Positions 5,492 to 12,953 of a stretch of DNA of 38,706 bases are shown piece by piece; position 1 is the first letter of the stretch, and every line of letters starts with the position of its first letter. Below the pieces are notes generated by a model. That model was not told where the DNA came from and ran no database searches. It saw nothing but the letters and a program-made list of their open reading frames with translations. The DNA comes from a virus: IMG/VR virus record IMGVR_UViG_3300036790_000213, positions 1-38,706 of that record. One strand, written 5' to 3'. A program made the translations under genes and the position numbers.

Positions 5492-5610
5492 CACTTGGGT
5501 TCCTTTTCGTCATCCTCATCTTCGCGCGTTTCTGGCAACGGCGAAAACAGTCCCCACAGCACGCTGAAAAACAGCAACACGCAAAAAATGATGTAAATGG
5601 TATCGATCAC
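5491..5610 (-). CDS. 39-residue membrane peptide with acidic tail
   Basis: GTG 5610 follows GGGAGGCGAA. The product has one transmembrane segment (IYIIFCVLLFFSVLWGLF, about residues 5-22) followed by a strongly charged tail (ETREDEDDEKEPK). The shape resembles tiny phage membrane regulators or holin-like peptides. It is joined by GTGA and TGATG overlaps to its neighbours, so the frame is well supported even though the gene is very short. Confidence 0.55.
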   Translation of the reverse strand: MIDTIYIIFCVLLFFSVLWGLFSPLPETREDEDDEKEPK

Positions 5611-5795
5611 TTCGCCTCCCTCAGATTCGCGAGAAAATCCTCGATCGTCTGCTGGATCTCCATCGCCAAATTGTCAACGTTATCCTGAGAATCGATCTTC
5701 GCGTCGACGTGGCCTGCTGTTACTGCCGTACTCGCTTCGTCTCTTAGAAAGAACGTGGCTAGTTCGAAACATTTTTGGTCGTAAAGTTTTTTCAC
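5607..5795 (-). CDS. Small hypothetical protein (62 aa, GTG start)
   Basis: The start GTG at 5795 (MKKLYDQKCFELATFFLRDE) follows TTGGAGGCGAA; the frame continues upstream to 5873 without a ribosome site. The product is helical, with DNLAMEIQQTIEDFLANLRE at the C-terminus. Both ends overlap neighbours through GTGA junctions. Function unknown. Confidence 0.6.
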   Translation of the reverse strand: MKKLYDQKCFELATFFLRDEASTAVTAGHVDAKIDSQDNVDNLAMEIQQTIEDFLANLREAK

Positions 5796-6031
5796 TTCGC
5801 CTCCAACGCCAAGCGGCGTTCTTCCTTTTCGTCTTCCGTCAGCTCTAATTCGTCGATCGCGCACTGCGGGCAATAGTCATTGCGCTTCGTCCTGAGCCAT
5901 CCTGCAGCTTTCGCGCGGCGGCGGATCTCCGCAACGGTAAGCATGCTGATGTAATCCCCATCCTCAGGGAAAAACACGTCACCCACACCGTGCTCGTTAT
6001 CGCAATAGATCTTCTTCGCAGTGCGAATCAC
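5792..6031 (-). CDS. Zinc-binding hypothetical protein (79 aa, GTG start)
   Basis: GTG 6031 follows GGAGGTGACGAA. The segment KKIYCDNEHGVGDVFFPEDG gives a first Cys/His site and NDYCPQCAIDELEL a CxxC pair, together a plausible zinc ribbon. Between them is a helix (TVAEIRRRAKAAGW) resembling a DNA-binding helix. The C-terminus is acidic and basic in alternation. It may be a small regulator, but no family is recognised. Confidence 0.6.
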   Translation of the reverse strand: MIRTAKKIYCDNEHGVGDVFFPEDGDYISMLTVAEIRRRAKAAGWLRTKRNDYCPQCAIDELELTEDEKEERRLALEAK

Positions 6032-7428
6032 TTCGTCACCTCCGTCACCACCACCTCATCCCCACTCGCCTCGCCATCCTCCATCACCACGCCCACGCTG
6101 CCGCTGGCGTCCACGCGCTCGATCCACACCTGGAAGCCATGCTTGTCGGCCGCCTCCGTCACCAGCGCCATGCTGTCGGCATCGAGCAGGCTTCCATCCT
6201 TGATCAGCAGCGCGCGCAGCTTGGGGTTGCTGGCCATGCCCAGCGCCATACTCACGCGGATCTGCTCGGCGTTGCTCGCCTGCCCGAACGGCAGTCCCTG
6301 GTAGAGCACTTCCTCGTTGCCGATGCTCAATCCCTCGATCGGCATCTTCGCGCGCGCCAGGGCGTCCTCCAGATCCTTCGTGCGGCCCTTCACGATCGCG
6401 TCCAGCCGCTCCCATTCCGCATTGGAGTCCGAAACCTCATCCTCCGCCGTGTGATAACCAAAGGCCGCGCGGATTTTGTTATTGGTGTCCACGGCCGTCG
6501 AGATCTCCGCCGTCAGATCCGCAGTGTTCACCTCCTCCTCAATCCAGACGTTGGCGGCACTCGCCAAGGCCTCCGCGCCCTGGTTGACGCTCTCTACAGC
6601 CTCGGCCTCCAGTTCGTCGGCTCTACGGCGAAGATCAATGGCCTCTTTGCGTTGATTTGCAGCTTGCTGTGCGTATGACTGTGCGCGCTCCTCATGGCCC
6701 ACTTTCCTTGCTCTCTGCTGGGCGGCGATGGTGTTGTGGTTGGCCGCGCCCTCCAGCTTCTTTGTGATCTCCGTCACGTCGACGAGCTTCTCCGGCAATC
6801 CATCCTCCGGCTTCGCCATCGCCGAAAGCCGGGCCTTGGCGCTGTCGAAGATCCTTCCCGCATCCCGCCGTTCGTCATAGGCCGTTTTAATCTCGGCCTG
6901 CACCGCCTCAAGATCGATGTCGAACGTCACCAGCTTCCGCAGCGTCTCCAGCTGCTTCTTATCCTCCATCCGTATAAACTCCAGCGGATCGAAGCTGAAC
7001 TTACCCACCACGCCATTCAGCACATCCTGGGGCTGCCGGTAGATCTCCCGGTTTTTCCCCTCCACCACCAGCTTCGTGAGAAAGGTATTTCCCTTGGCGC
7101 TCTTCTCCGGGTCGACGCGGGTAAAGTAGCGCGTCACGATGAAATCGCCGATGTCGGCCTTGATCATTCCCACGCGCTGGCCGGCGCGGATCGGCTGGCT
7201 GGGCACGTCAGAGGTGCCCAGCAGCAGCCACGCGATCGCGCGCAGCACGCTGGTCTTGCCCTGGCCGTTCTTCCCGGTGATCTGCACCACGCTGCCCTTG
7301 GGCTTGATGTGCGCGACGCGCACCTTCATGATGTTCTCGACCAGCAGCTCCACGATGTGCGAGCCCTCCGGAACCTTCTCGATCTTCGTCTCGGCCGCTT
7401 CGTTCTTCGCACTCTTCTTATTTGGCAT
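6028..7428 (-). CDS. RecF/SbcC-like AAA ATPase with coiled coil
   Basis: A 466-residue protein of the SMC/RecF/SbcC ATPase group. Start at 7428 (MPNKKSAKNE) after AGGAGAAAGACG. Walker A is GKNGQGKTS (about 52-60). A charged coiled-coil segment occupies the middle (about 180-320). A signature-like FGQASNAEQIRVSMALGMA and a Walker-B-like RALLIKDGSLLDADS follow near the C-terminus. The family couples ATP binding to DNA-end or recombination-intermediate handling. No separate nuclease partner (SbcD-like) is seen nearby, although HNH and RusA proteins are encoded elsewhere. Roles could be phage DNA recombination, replication-fork repair or nuclease inhibition. It is the main gene of the early operon. 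Confidence 0.8.
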   Translation of the reverse strand: MPNKKSAKNEAAETKIEKVPEGSHIVELLVENIMKVRVAHIKPKGSVVQITGKNGQGKTSVLRAIAWLLLGTSDVPSQPIRAGQRVGMIKADIGDFIVTRYFTRVDPEKSAKGNTFLTKLVVEGKNREIYRQPQDVLNGVVGKFSFDPLEFIRMEDKKQLETLRKLVTFDIDLEAVQAEIKTAYDERRDAGRIFDSAKARLSAMAKPEDGLPEKLVDVTEITKKLEGAANHNTIAAQQRARKVGHEERAQSYAQQAANQRKEAIDLRRRADELEAEAVESVNQGAEALASAANVWIEEEVNTADLTAEISTAVDTNNKIRAAFGYHTAEDEVSDSNAEWERLDAIVKGRTKDLEDALARAKMPIEGLSIGNEEVLYQGLPFGQASNAEQIRVSMALGMASNPKLRALLIKDGSLLDADSMALVTEAADKHGFQVWIERVDASGSVGVVMEDGEASGDEVVVTEVTK

Positions 7429-7828
7429 CGTCTTTCTCCTCGGGTTTGGCAGATGGGCTGGGCTTCTTTTGGGAATAGGCGGGTGTCCAGGTGATAGTCC
7501 CGTCTTTGACTTCATTTTCTTGCGAAAATGCTGGCTCATTATTTCCGCTTAGGCCGGTAGGTACAGCCGGCAACGGCTCATCCTCATCGCAGATGCGAAC
7601 CCACGTCGGATGCTCCGGATGCCGCTCGATCAGCCGCCGCGACTCCAGATAAGCCATCGCATCGCTGAGATCCGCGTCGGCCGTCGCGAGATCATGCCAG
7701 TCGAGCAGCGGCTCTTTGTTTTTCGCATAACTAGGAAGCGTTTCGCTGTCGATCCAGCTACTCGCCAGCTCATACGCGAAGCTCAATTCAATCTTCCGGA
7801 GTTCCTCTGCGCTGTACGCTTTGCTCAT
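7418..7828 (-). CDS. Hypothetical protein (136 aa), first gene of early operon
   Basis: I choose ATG 7828 (MSKAYSAEELRKIELSFAYE). There is no Shine-Dalgarno sequence, but a -10 element ends only 6 nt upstream, so the mRNA is probably leaderless. The N-terminal 80 residues form an acidic helical domain (ELASSWIDSETLPSYAK, DADLSDAMAYLESRRLIERH) that resembles a winged-helix fold; the C-terminal 50 residues are Pro/Ser/Lys-rich and disordered. It overlaps the ATPase gene by 11 bp. It may be a regulator of its own operon, but this is speculative. Confidence 0.65.
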   Translation of the reverse strand: MSKAYSAEELRKIELSFAYELASSWIDSETLPSYAKNKEPLLDWHDLATADADLSDAMAYLESRRLIERHPEHPTWVRICDEDEPLPAVPTGLSGNNEPAFSQENEVKDGTITWTPAYSQKKPSPSAKPEEKDDAK

Positions 7829-7865
7829 GGGGCTATCATAACCCCATACCATGCTCATGTGTCAA
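7829..7865 (-). promoter_or_regulatory. Leaderless-type promoter of the early operon with overlapping dyad
   Basis: On the minus strand: TTGACA (7865-7860), a 19-nt spacer, TATGAT (7840-7835), AGCCCC and then ATG at 7828. The inverted repeat ATGGGG (7827-7832) / CCCCAT (7842-7847) brackets the -10 element. The design is the same, base for base in spacing, as the plus-strand promoter at 35184-35220. Confidence 0.6.
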
Positions 7866-7866
7866 A

Positions 7867-7895
7867 CAAAAAGAGGCCTCCGACGCGCGGAGGCC
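7867..7895 (-). terminator. Intrinsic terminator of the late operon
   Basis: On the minus strand GGCCTCCG, a CGCGT loop and CGGAGGCC form a perfect 8-bp GC-rich stem followed by TCTTTTTG. It ends transcription coming from the virion genes immediately before the early-operon promoter. Confidence 0.9.
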
Positions 7896-7935
7896 AATCT
7901 GCCAAAAGGATTGCAATGCGTCTACTATCGCACGG

Positions 7936-8037
7936 TCACCAACCGAGCTGCCGCCATTCGGCGCGTTCTTCTTCGGTAATGGGGCGTCTCACGTCCTCCC
8001 AATACTGTTTGAGCCATCGTAAAATCGTCTGCTTCAC
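7936..8037 (-). CDS. 33-residue hypothetical protein, last gene of late operon
   Basis: GTG 8037 follows GGAAAGGAGGGACA and overlaps the upstream stop (GTGA). The product begins MKQTILRWLKQYWEDVRRPI and continues TEEERAEWRQLGW: an amphipathic, Trp-rich helix followed by a charged helix. The strong ribosome site and the terminator 40 bp downstream support it. It could be a membrane-active or protein-binding peptide. No homolog recognised. Confidence 0.6.
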   Translation of the reverse strand: MKQTILRWLKQYWEDVRRPITEEERAEWRQLGW

Positions 8038-8429
8038 TGTCCCTCCTTTCCATCCATGACAGGGTCCAGCAGCCGCCACGCCGCCCCCACAATCACCGGC
8101 CCGTAGATCTTGCCGATACGTTCCTTGATCAAGGTGATCTCCTCCGGATGAAGCACCACATGCTTCCTCCCGTAGATCTTGCGGGCCAGCTCATCGAGCT
8201 TGAATTTTTCCAGGCCACTGGCATTCTTATCGCTGTCCGTCATGTCCTCGAGCGCCGCCACGGCCGCATCTCCCAGGGTGAACGGGGTTTTATCCGCCGT
8301 CAAGCTGATCGGCTTGCCGTCCAGCCCGTTCAGCGTCGCGGTAAAGTCGATCGCAGGGACGGGGGCTGCGGGCGTTTGGGCATAGGTTACGGCCGTCAGC
8401 AACAAAAAAATGAGTACGACGTTTCGCAT
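8034..8429 (-). CDS. Secreted or exported phage-type protein (131 aa)
   Basis: Start at 8429 with GGAGAGATAC upstream; the frame to 8462 has no ribosome site. The first 18 residues, MRNVVLIFLLLTAVTYAQ, are a clear signal peptide ending in a likely cleavage site. The mature part has LNGLDGKPISLTADKTPFTL and EEITLIKERIGKIYGPVIVG followed by AWRLLDP. This matches in outline a small, widely distributed phage/prophage protein family of unknown function ('GLDGKP... A-E-E-I-x-L-I-K... W-x-L-L'), which normally lacks a signal peptide. It lies downstream of the fibre gene in the late operon. Confidence 0.6.
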   Translation of the reverse strand: MRNVVLIFLLLTAVTYAQTPAAPVPAIDFTATLNGLDGKPISLTADKTPFTLGDAAVAALEDMTDSDKNASGLEKFKLDELARKIYGRKHVVLHPEEITLIKERIGKIYGPVIVGAAWRLLDPVMDGKEGQ

Positions 8430-8451
8430 GTATCTCTCCTCGAAATCATAG

Positions 8452-10650
8452 TTAATAGCCAACCAGCCCGAATGTTCCTGTGCTGGTCGTTCCCGTTACC
8501 GTCACCGCTGTAGTGGAAACACTGCTCGCCAACGAGGTCAATCCCGAAGTCCCATAAGGCGAAGGCGCGGCCGTATAGGCGGTGGGGAAGGTATAGCTCG
8601 CCGTTCCCAGGCAGGCGCTCAGCGTGATGATCGCCACCTTCTGGCTGCTTCCCTGCATGGTCTGGGAAAAAACGGCCGTGCCGGAGGTGGAGCAGCTCAC
8701 CGTGGTCTGCGCAGAGGTCGGATTGAAGCCGGCCGCCGTCTGAGCTCCCGTCGTCGTCTGGCTCACGATGCCTGAGGCCGAGGTCCAGGTCACGCCTACA
8801 GGGCCGGTGTTGTTGAAGCGCAGATAGAGCGTATTGGGTCCTGCCCCATTGTCCGCGCCGGTCGTGCAGTTGGCGTTGGTGTCGCCGATGTCCCACACGT
8901 TCGTGCTGCTGCCGTTGGCTCCAATGCGTATGGCGGCCATCGCGCAGCTTCCTCCCGTATAGCTGTTCGTCAAGGTAAGCGTCTGGAAGAAAAGTCCGCT
9001 GCTGTTTGTCGAGATAGAAGAGATTGCCCCAGTGCTCGCGAATCCAGCGGCGAACATAGCCACCGCGCCATATTCCACGCAGTTGGCCGCGATGCAGCCC
9101 AGATTGTTGTTTTGGTTATAGTTCGTCGCGTTGTTCTGGTAGACCGTGTAATAAGGGATGGACGTCGAGCTCAGGGAGTAGCCGATATTCACCTGGTCCA
9201 CCACACTGGTGGAGCTGGTAAGAGATGCTGGGGGCGTTCCCCAGTAGCCTCGCGTCACGCCCATCAGCGTGCTGCCGGAGATAGAGGTATACGCCACATA
9301 TTCCCCCGTCGATCCCCCACTTAAAAAAAGGGCAACCACTCCACTCGGGGAAAGGCAACTGGTGCTCGTAACAGGAATCGTCGTCTGCGAGCTCGTGATG
9401 CTTGAAGAGAGCGACGTCGTGGTGGAGCAAGGCGCGAAGTTGATCTGCTGCACCCCGCAGCTCGGTCCTGGGCAGCTTGCCGTGATGCCTGCAATCGAGC
9501 TCATCACGCCGTTAGAAGCGATCTGGAGAAAGCTCATGCCGGAACTGGGAATCAGTGTCGCCGGCGCATAGATGCCGGTTCCACCTATCCCCCCCCCTGT
9601 CCCGGTAAAGGTGGCAATCTCATTCGCGCTGAAGCCGCTGTTCGCCACCGTCGCCGCATAGGTCAGGCCTCCTGTAGCCGTTAGGATCGCGGCGGTTCCC
9701 AGGGTGTTGCTGCTCGCTCCTGCAGGCAAAATCACGGCGCCCTGCACGCTGGTGGTCGCCGCCGGCAGATCCGCGCCCACGATCGCGCGCGGCGTCATCG
9801 CTCCTGTGCTTCCATTCGGAGCCGCCAGAAAGAAGTTGGCGGACTCACTCGTGCCCGTCACCGTAAGCGTCCCGTTGGTGGTGATCGGGCTCCCGCTGAT
9901 ACTGAAGTAGGTGGGCATGCTCAATCCCACGCTGGTCACGGTTCCGCTTCCGGGCGTGAGCGAATTGCATCCGAAGCCCGCTCCCGTCGTCCACGTCAAA
10001 GCGTTCGTCGTTCCATTGCAGGTCGGCATGGCCAGCGCGCTCGGCGTGGTCGCCGTCAGCGCTCCCAGCACGCTATTGGCGCTCATGGTTCCCAGGTTGG
10101 CAAAGGGGATGCCGGTCGGCAGGTCGCCGGTCACCAGCGCGCGAAAGCTATAGGCTCCCGTCCCTCCGGCGGTGGGCCCCGCCAGCACGGCATTCTGCGC
10201 GGCGGTAGCGGGCGTATAGGTCTGCACCGGCGTCGTCGTGGCAGTCGCTACGCTGGTGGTGAACAGCGGCGCCAGATTGCCGGAGCTGAAGCTCGTCACG
10301 GTCCCTCCGCTCACGCCGGCCACGCACGCACTGCTGGTGTAGGGTCCAGCGCTGCCCCAGGTGTAGCAGGTAGTCACGCTCGCCTGCACCACGATCGTCA
10401 CGCCGGCACAGCCGGTCGCTGCGGTGGGGCCATCGGTAGGGCTCACCCCTGGCGGTACAATCACCTGGCCGCTGTGCGCCGTGGCCGCGCACGCGGCCGT
10501 TACCGCGCTCTGGATGGTCGTGTTGTAGGGAGACGTGCCCACAAAGAAATACGCCTTGTTCAGCTGCGGCGTATTGATCGGCCCGCTGCTCTGGGCAGTG
10601 GCCAGCGGCACATACAGCATCACCACGACAAACCATAGAATCTTCTTCAT
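8452..10650 (-). CDS. Large repetitive fibre or adhesin-like protein with signal peptide
   Basis: A 732-residue protein with a strong ribosome site (AGGAGGCGAGAGC). It starts with a textbook signal peptide (MKKILWFVVVMLYVPLATAQ). Next comes a segment like the opening of a pectate-lyase-type beta-helix (SGQVIVPPGVSPTDG). The long remainder is rich in Thr, Ser, Gly and Ala, with fibre-like patterns such as GTVTSVGLSMPTYFSISGSP and TNGTLTVTG, low in Lys and Glu. Position after the ejection and hydrolase genes, and next to another fibre-like gene, suggests a tail fibre or receptor-binding protein. A secretion signal on such a protein is unusual. It could instead be a surface adhesin made by the host cell. 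Confidence 0.65.
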   Translation of the reverse strand: MKKILWFVVVMLYVPLATAQSSGPINTPQLNKAYFFVGTSPYNTTIQSAVTAACAATAHSGQVIVPPGVSPTDGPTAATGCAGVTIVVQASVTTCYTWGSAGPYTSSACVAGVSGGTVTSFSSGNLAPLFTTSVATATTTPVQTYTPATAAQNAVLAGPTAGGTGAYSFRALVTGDLPTGIPFANLGTMSANSVLGALTATTPSALAMPTCNGTTNALTWTTGAGFGCNSLTPGSGTVTSVGLSMPTYFSISGSPITTNGTLTVTGTSESANFFLAAPNGSTGAMTPRAIVGADLPAATTSVQGAVILPAGASSNTLGTAAILTATGGLTYAATVANSGFSANEIATFTGTGGGIGGTGIYAPATLIPSSGMSFLQIASNGVMSSIAGITASCPGPSCGVQQINFAPCSTTTSLSSSITSSQTTIPVTSTSCLSPSGVVALFLSGGSTGEYVAYTSISGSTLMGVTRGYWGTPPASLTSSTSVVDQVNIGYSLSSTSIPYYTVYQNNATNYNQNNNLGCIAANCVEYGAVAMFAAGFASTGAISSISTNSSGLFFQTLTLTNSYTGGSCAMAAIRIGANGSSTNVWDIGDTNANCTTGADNGAGPNTLYLRFNNTGPVGVTWTSASGIVSQTTTGAQTAAGFNPTSAQTTVSCSTSGTAVFSQTMQGSSQKVAIITLSACLGTASYTFPTAYTAAPSPYGTSGLTSLASSVSTTAVTVTGTTSTGTFGLVGY

Positions 10651-10662
10651 GCTCTCGCCTCC

Positions 10663-11424
10663 TTACGGATAGTAGCCTGGCGACATCAGGGTATCGTCGC
10701 TATCGCAGATCGCGGACCAAACCGTCTTTCCATCGGCCACCGGGTTTACCGGCGTAATCGCATTCAACGCACTGGCTGGCCAGGTGAACTCCCAGTCTCC
10801 GGTACCGTCCTGCACGATGATGAAGGTATAGCTCGCACCAGGGGTGGGCTCATTGAAGTTCACCGTCGTCACATTCTGGTCCAGCACGATGCGGAAGACG
10901 GTGCCGGCACTCAAGTCAAATGTCGCCTCTCCACCGGAAGGCACCACGTCGATGATCGATGCAGAGAAGTTGATCGACCCTGTTACCTCGAGGTCCCCAT
11001 CGATCACAATGCTGCTGTGGATCGTCTGTGTGGCTGCGCCGGGAGGGTTGGTGAGCACCGCGATCGCGGGGGATGGCGGCAGCGGTGGCGGGTTGTACGG
11101 CGTCGCGGAGCTCAGATCCACCGTCTCAGTTCCCGAGAATTGGTAAGCATTGATCTGTACCGCATTACCGTTCGCATCCACCACGCGGATGGTATAGAAC
11201 GTGCCGGCCGGAAGAATCACATCGTTGCCCCACAGCTTGAAGCTGTACGCTCCTCCCGTCGCGGTGATCGCGAGCGGTGCTGTCTGCGCGATCACGGCCG
11301 TGCCGCTCACGCGTGGGAGCTGCGAGCCAAACACACATAGCTGCACAATGAGCGTGGCTGTCTCGGCATCTCCGAAGAGGTCCGCAAGGTTGCCCGCGAT
11401 CGTAATCTGTGGAGTGCTCGGCAT
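10663..11424 (-). CDS. Tail-fibre or appendage-like protein (253 aa)
   Basis: No signal peptide. The N-terminal 100 residues are beta-rich (ITIAGNLADLFGDAETATLI). A Pro-rich linker (YNPPPLPPSP) follows, then a C-terminal beta-domain with DGDLEVTGSINFSASIIDVV and a segment, TVFRIVLDQNVTTVNFNEPT, of a kind seen in phage fibre and tailspike heads. Start ATG 11424, ribosome site AGAGGCACC. It is probably a virion appendage working with the 732-residue protein downstream. Confidence 0.6.
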   Translation of the reverse strand: MPSTPQITIAGNLADLFGDAETATLIVQLCVFGSQLPRVSGTAVIAQTAPLAITATGGAYSFKLWGNDVILPAGTFYTIRVVDANGNAVQINAYQFSGTETVDLSSATPYNPPPLPPSPAIAVLTNPPGAATQTIHSSIVIDGDLEVTGSINFSASIIDVVPSGGEATFDLSAGTVFRIVLDQNVTTVNFNEPTPGASYTFIIVQDGTGDWEFTWPASALNAITPVNPVADGKTVWSAICDSDDTLMSPGYYP

Positions 11425-11431
11425 GGTGCCT

Positions 11432-11845
11432 CTATCGAAAGAACGTTACGGGTCCCACGGTGGCAACCATTGGGTGATCTTCTCGATTCTTGAGAATGTT
11501 TTGCTTGAACCACTCTCCATCAACGCGGTGCAGTTCGCAATAGAAAAGCGCGCCGGCGGAAAGATCAACGTCTTCGCTGCCATCATAGATGTCATCGATA
11601 CGCTGAAGAAACTGCCGTACGGAGGGATCGCGCAGATTGATGGCGCCGGACGCATAGGATCTCGTGCCGGCGCGCTCGGTAGCGTTTTGCAGGATCTCCA
11701 TCCATTCCCCTCCATACCACCCGGCATTCGCGCGGTTGCGCATCACCATCGCGACGGCGACTATGTTGTTTACGCCACCGTGCAACGCACCCTCGCGTAT
11801 AGCCAGTGCCGCGAGCTGGCCTTTGATGAATACATCTGGCGTCAT
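11432..11845 (-). CDS. SleB-like cell-wall hydrolase or virion lysin
   Basis: A 137-residue protein starting at 11845 with an ATGA overlap. It resembles SleB/cell-wall-hydrolase domains: an N-terminal helix with a candidate catalytic Glu (LAALAIREGALHGGVNNIVA, Glu about 17), AVAMVMRNRANAGWYGGEW corresponding to the family's 'AVAxVVLNR' motif, and a C-terminal DLSAGALFYCELHR ... WF ... VATVGPVTFFR matching 'GALYF ... IGxHxF'. It would cleave peptidoglycan. There is no signal peptide, so it either rides in the virion with the ejection proteins or needs a holin for lysis. It is the only lysin candidate in the window. Confidence 0.6.
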   Translation of the reverse strand: MTPDVFIKGQLAALAIREGALHGGVNNIVAVAMVMRNRANAGWYGGEWMEILQNATERAGTRSYASGAINLRDPSVRQFLQRIDDIYDGSEDVDLSAGALFYCELHRVDGEWFKQNILKNREDHPMVATVGPVTFFR

Positions 11846-12150
11846 GATGGTTCCAATCGGTTTTTCAGTGTCGCAACCATCCAATGCATTTCTTCGAGGC
11901 TATCGGGGCCTACCGCATACATCTTGATCGATTTGCGAAAAGAGCCTTCTTCAAAAGTGGAGAGAAGGACGATGCCGTTGCGCACGCTGCCCACCTCGCC
12001 ATTCTCGATTGCACGGGCAAGATGGCGCAACTTTCCGGGGATATCGTAGAGGGTGCCTTGGTCAATCGCCCTTATGCTGCGCTTCGCCTTCAGTTGGCCC
12101 TTTAGCTTTTCCTGTCGAATCGCCCTCTCTGGCGCGAGAATCTTACTCAT
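11842..12150 (-). CDS. Hypothetical protein (102 aa) in the ejection cluster
   Basis: ATG 12150 follows GGGGGTGAAGCA and overlaps the upstream stop (ATGA). The N-terminus is basic and helical (MSKILAPERAIRQEKLKGQL), followed by IRAIDQGTLYDIPGKLRHLA and a beta-rich C-terminal half. It may be a DNA- or membrane-associated virion or assembly factor, but the sequence does not show it. Its gene is coupled to the hydrolase gene downstream. Confidence 0.6.
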   Translation of the reverse strand: MSKILAPERAIRQEKLKGQLKAKRSIRAIDQGTLYDIPGKLRHLARAIENGEVGSVRNGIVLLSTFEEGSFRKSIKMYAVGPDSLEEMHWMVATLKNRLEPS

Positions 12151-12953
12151 TGCTTCACCCCCATGCTGAGATTCCGCTGGATCTGTAACTGCATCTGGTA
12201 AAACTCACTGGCCGCTCCTCGCCCTTCCCCAAAGGCTTTGTGCGCTTCTTTTTCGGTCAGCACGCCCGCGATGATAAGCACCAGCAACGTTGTGCGCCAT
12301 CCGCGATACTTCTCTTTCTTCGGGATGTTGTATTGGTCGAAGCGCATTACGCTCCATTCCTGCCCGTAAGGATATTGCAAGCTGGTGACTGTCTTCTCAA
12401 TCATCATCCCCGTTGCTTCGTCCTTCACCCACGCATTCACACCGACGAGGCCTCGGTTGCTTCCGTGATTCAGCCAAAGCCGTGCGCTCGAAATCGTCGG
12501 CGTCACAAAATGCTTCAGCACGCCGCCTTCTCCTTCCACCCATTTCAGTTGAGTGGGCGTGTCAATCCGGGCATCGACTCCACTGCGCCGCAGAATCTCC
12601 ATAAACGTGTAAGCGTGCATCACGCGGCCGCGCCGCATCTCTTCGGCCTCCTTGCCCATCCATCGCAGCTGCCCGTCCCACCGTTGCTTACGCGTGGCCT
12701 CGCTGCAATAGTTCTCCTCGAATCGCTGCAGCATCATCTCTACCGCTTCCTCGCTGCTTTCGGTGGTGTAGCGCAGCTGCTCCATCTCGCGCTTCATCGC
12801 CTCGTCATACACCGGCGTCATCTCTTCGTCGTAATCTTTGAACCATTGGTCCGAATGCTTCGAGCTGCGCACGCTGCGCATCACCTGCGCTGTGCGCAAC
12901 TCTTCTACCTTCGGCGCGGCCTGATGTTCGGGGCGGATGATGACGTTTGCCAT
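12147..12953 (-). CDS. Hypothetical late protein (268 aa)
   Basis: Start ATG 12953, ribosome site GGAGCAATAA. The N-terminal 100 residues are highly charged and helical (DEEMTPVYDEAMKREMEQLR, AVEMMLQRFEENY). The middle is a mixed alpha/beta region (TPTISSARLWLNHGSNRGLV) and near the C-terminus is a short hydrophobic stretch (WRTTLLVLIIAGVL). Placement between the long ejection proteins and the hydrolase suggests an internal virion protein. No family recognised. Confidence 0.65.
   Translation of the reverse strand: MANVIIRPEHQAAPKVEELRTAQVMRSVRSSKHSDQWFKDYDEEMTPVYDEAMKREMEQLRYTTESSEEAVEMMLQRFEENYCSEATRKQRWDGQLRWMGKEAEEMRRGRVMHAYTFMEILRRSGVDARIDTPTQLKWVEGEGGVLKHFVTPTISSARLWLNHGSNRGLVGVNAWVKDEATGMMIEKTVTSLQYPYGQEWSVMRFDQYNIPKKEKYRGWRTTLLVLIIAGVLTEKEAHKAFGEGRGAASEFYQMQLQIQRNLSMGVKQ

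Noticed and set aside
5430-5519. N-terminal extension of the 45-residue zinc-ribbon protein
   Set aside because: The region is used by two better-supported overlapping peptide genes in other frames, and a ribosome site lies directly before 5429.
8452-11424. Long plus- and minus-strand shadow frames within the fibre genes
   Set aside because: They lie in alternative frames of GC-rich, Thr/Ala-rich genes, have biased composition and lack ribosome sites.
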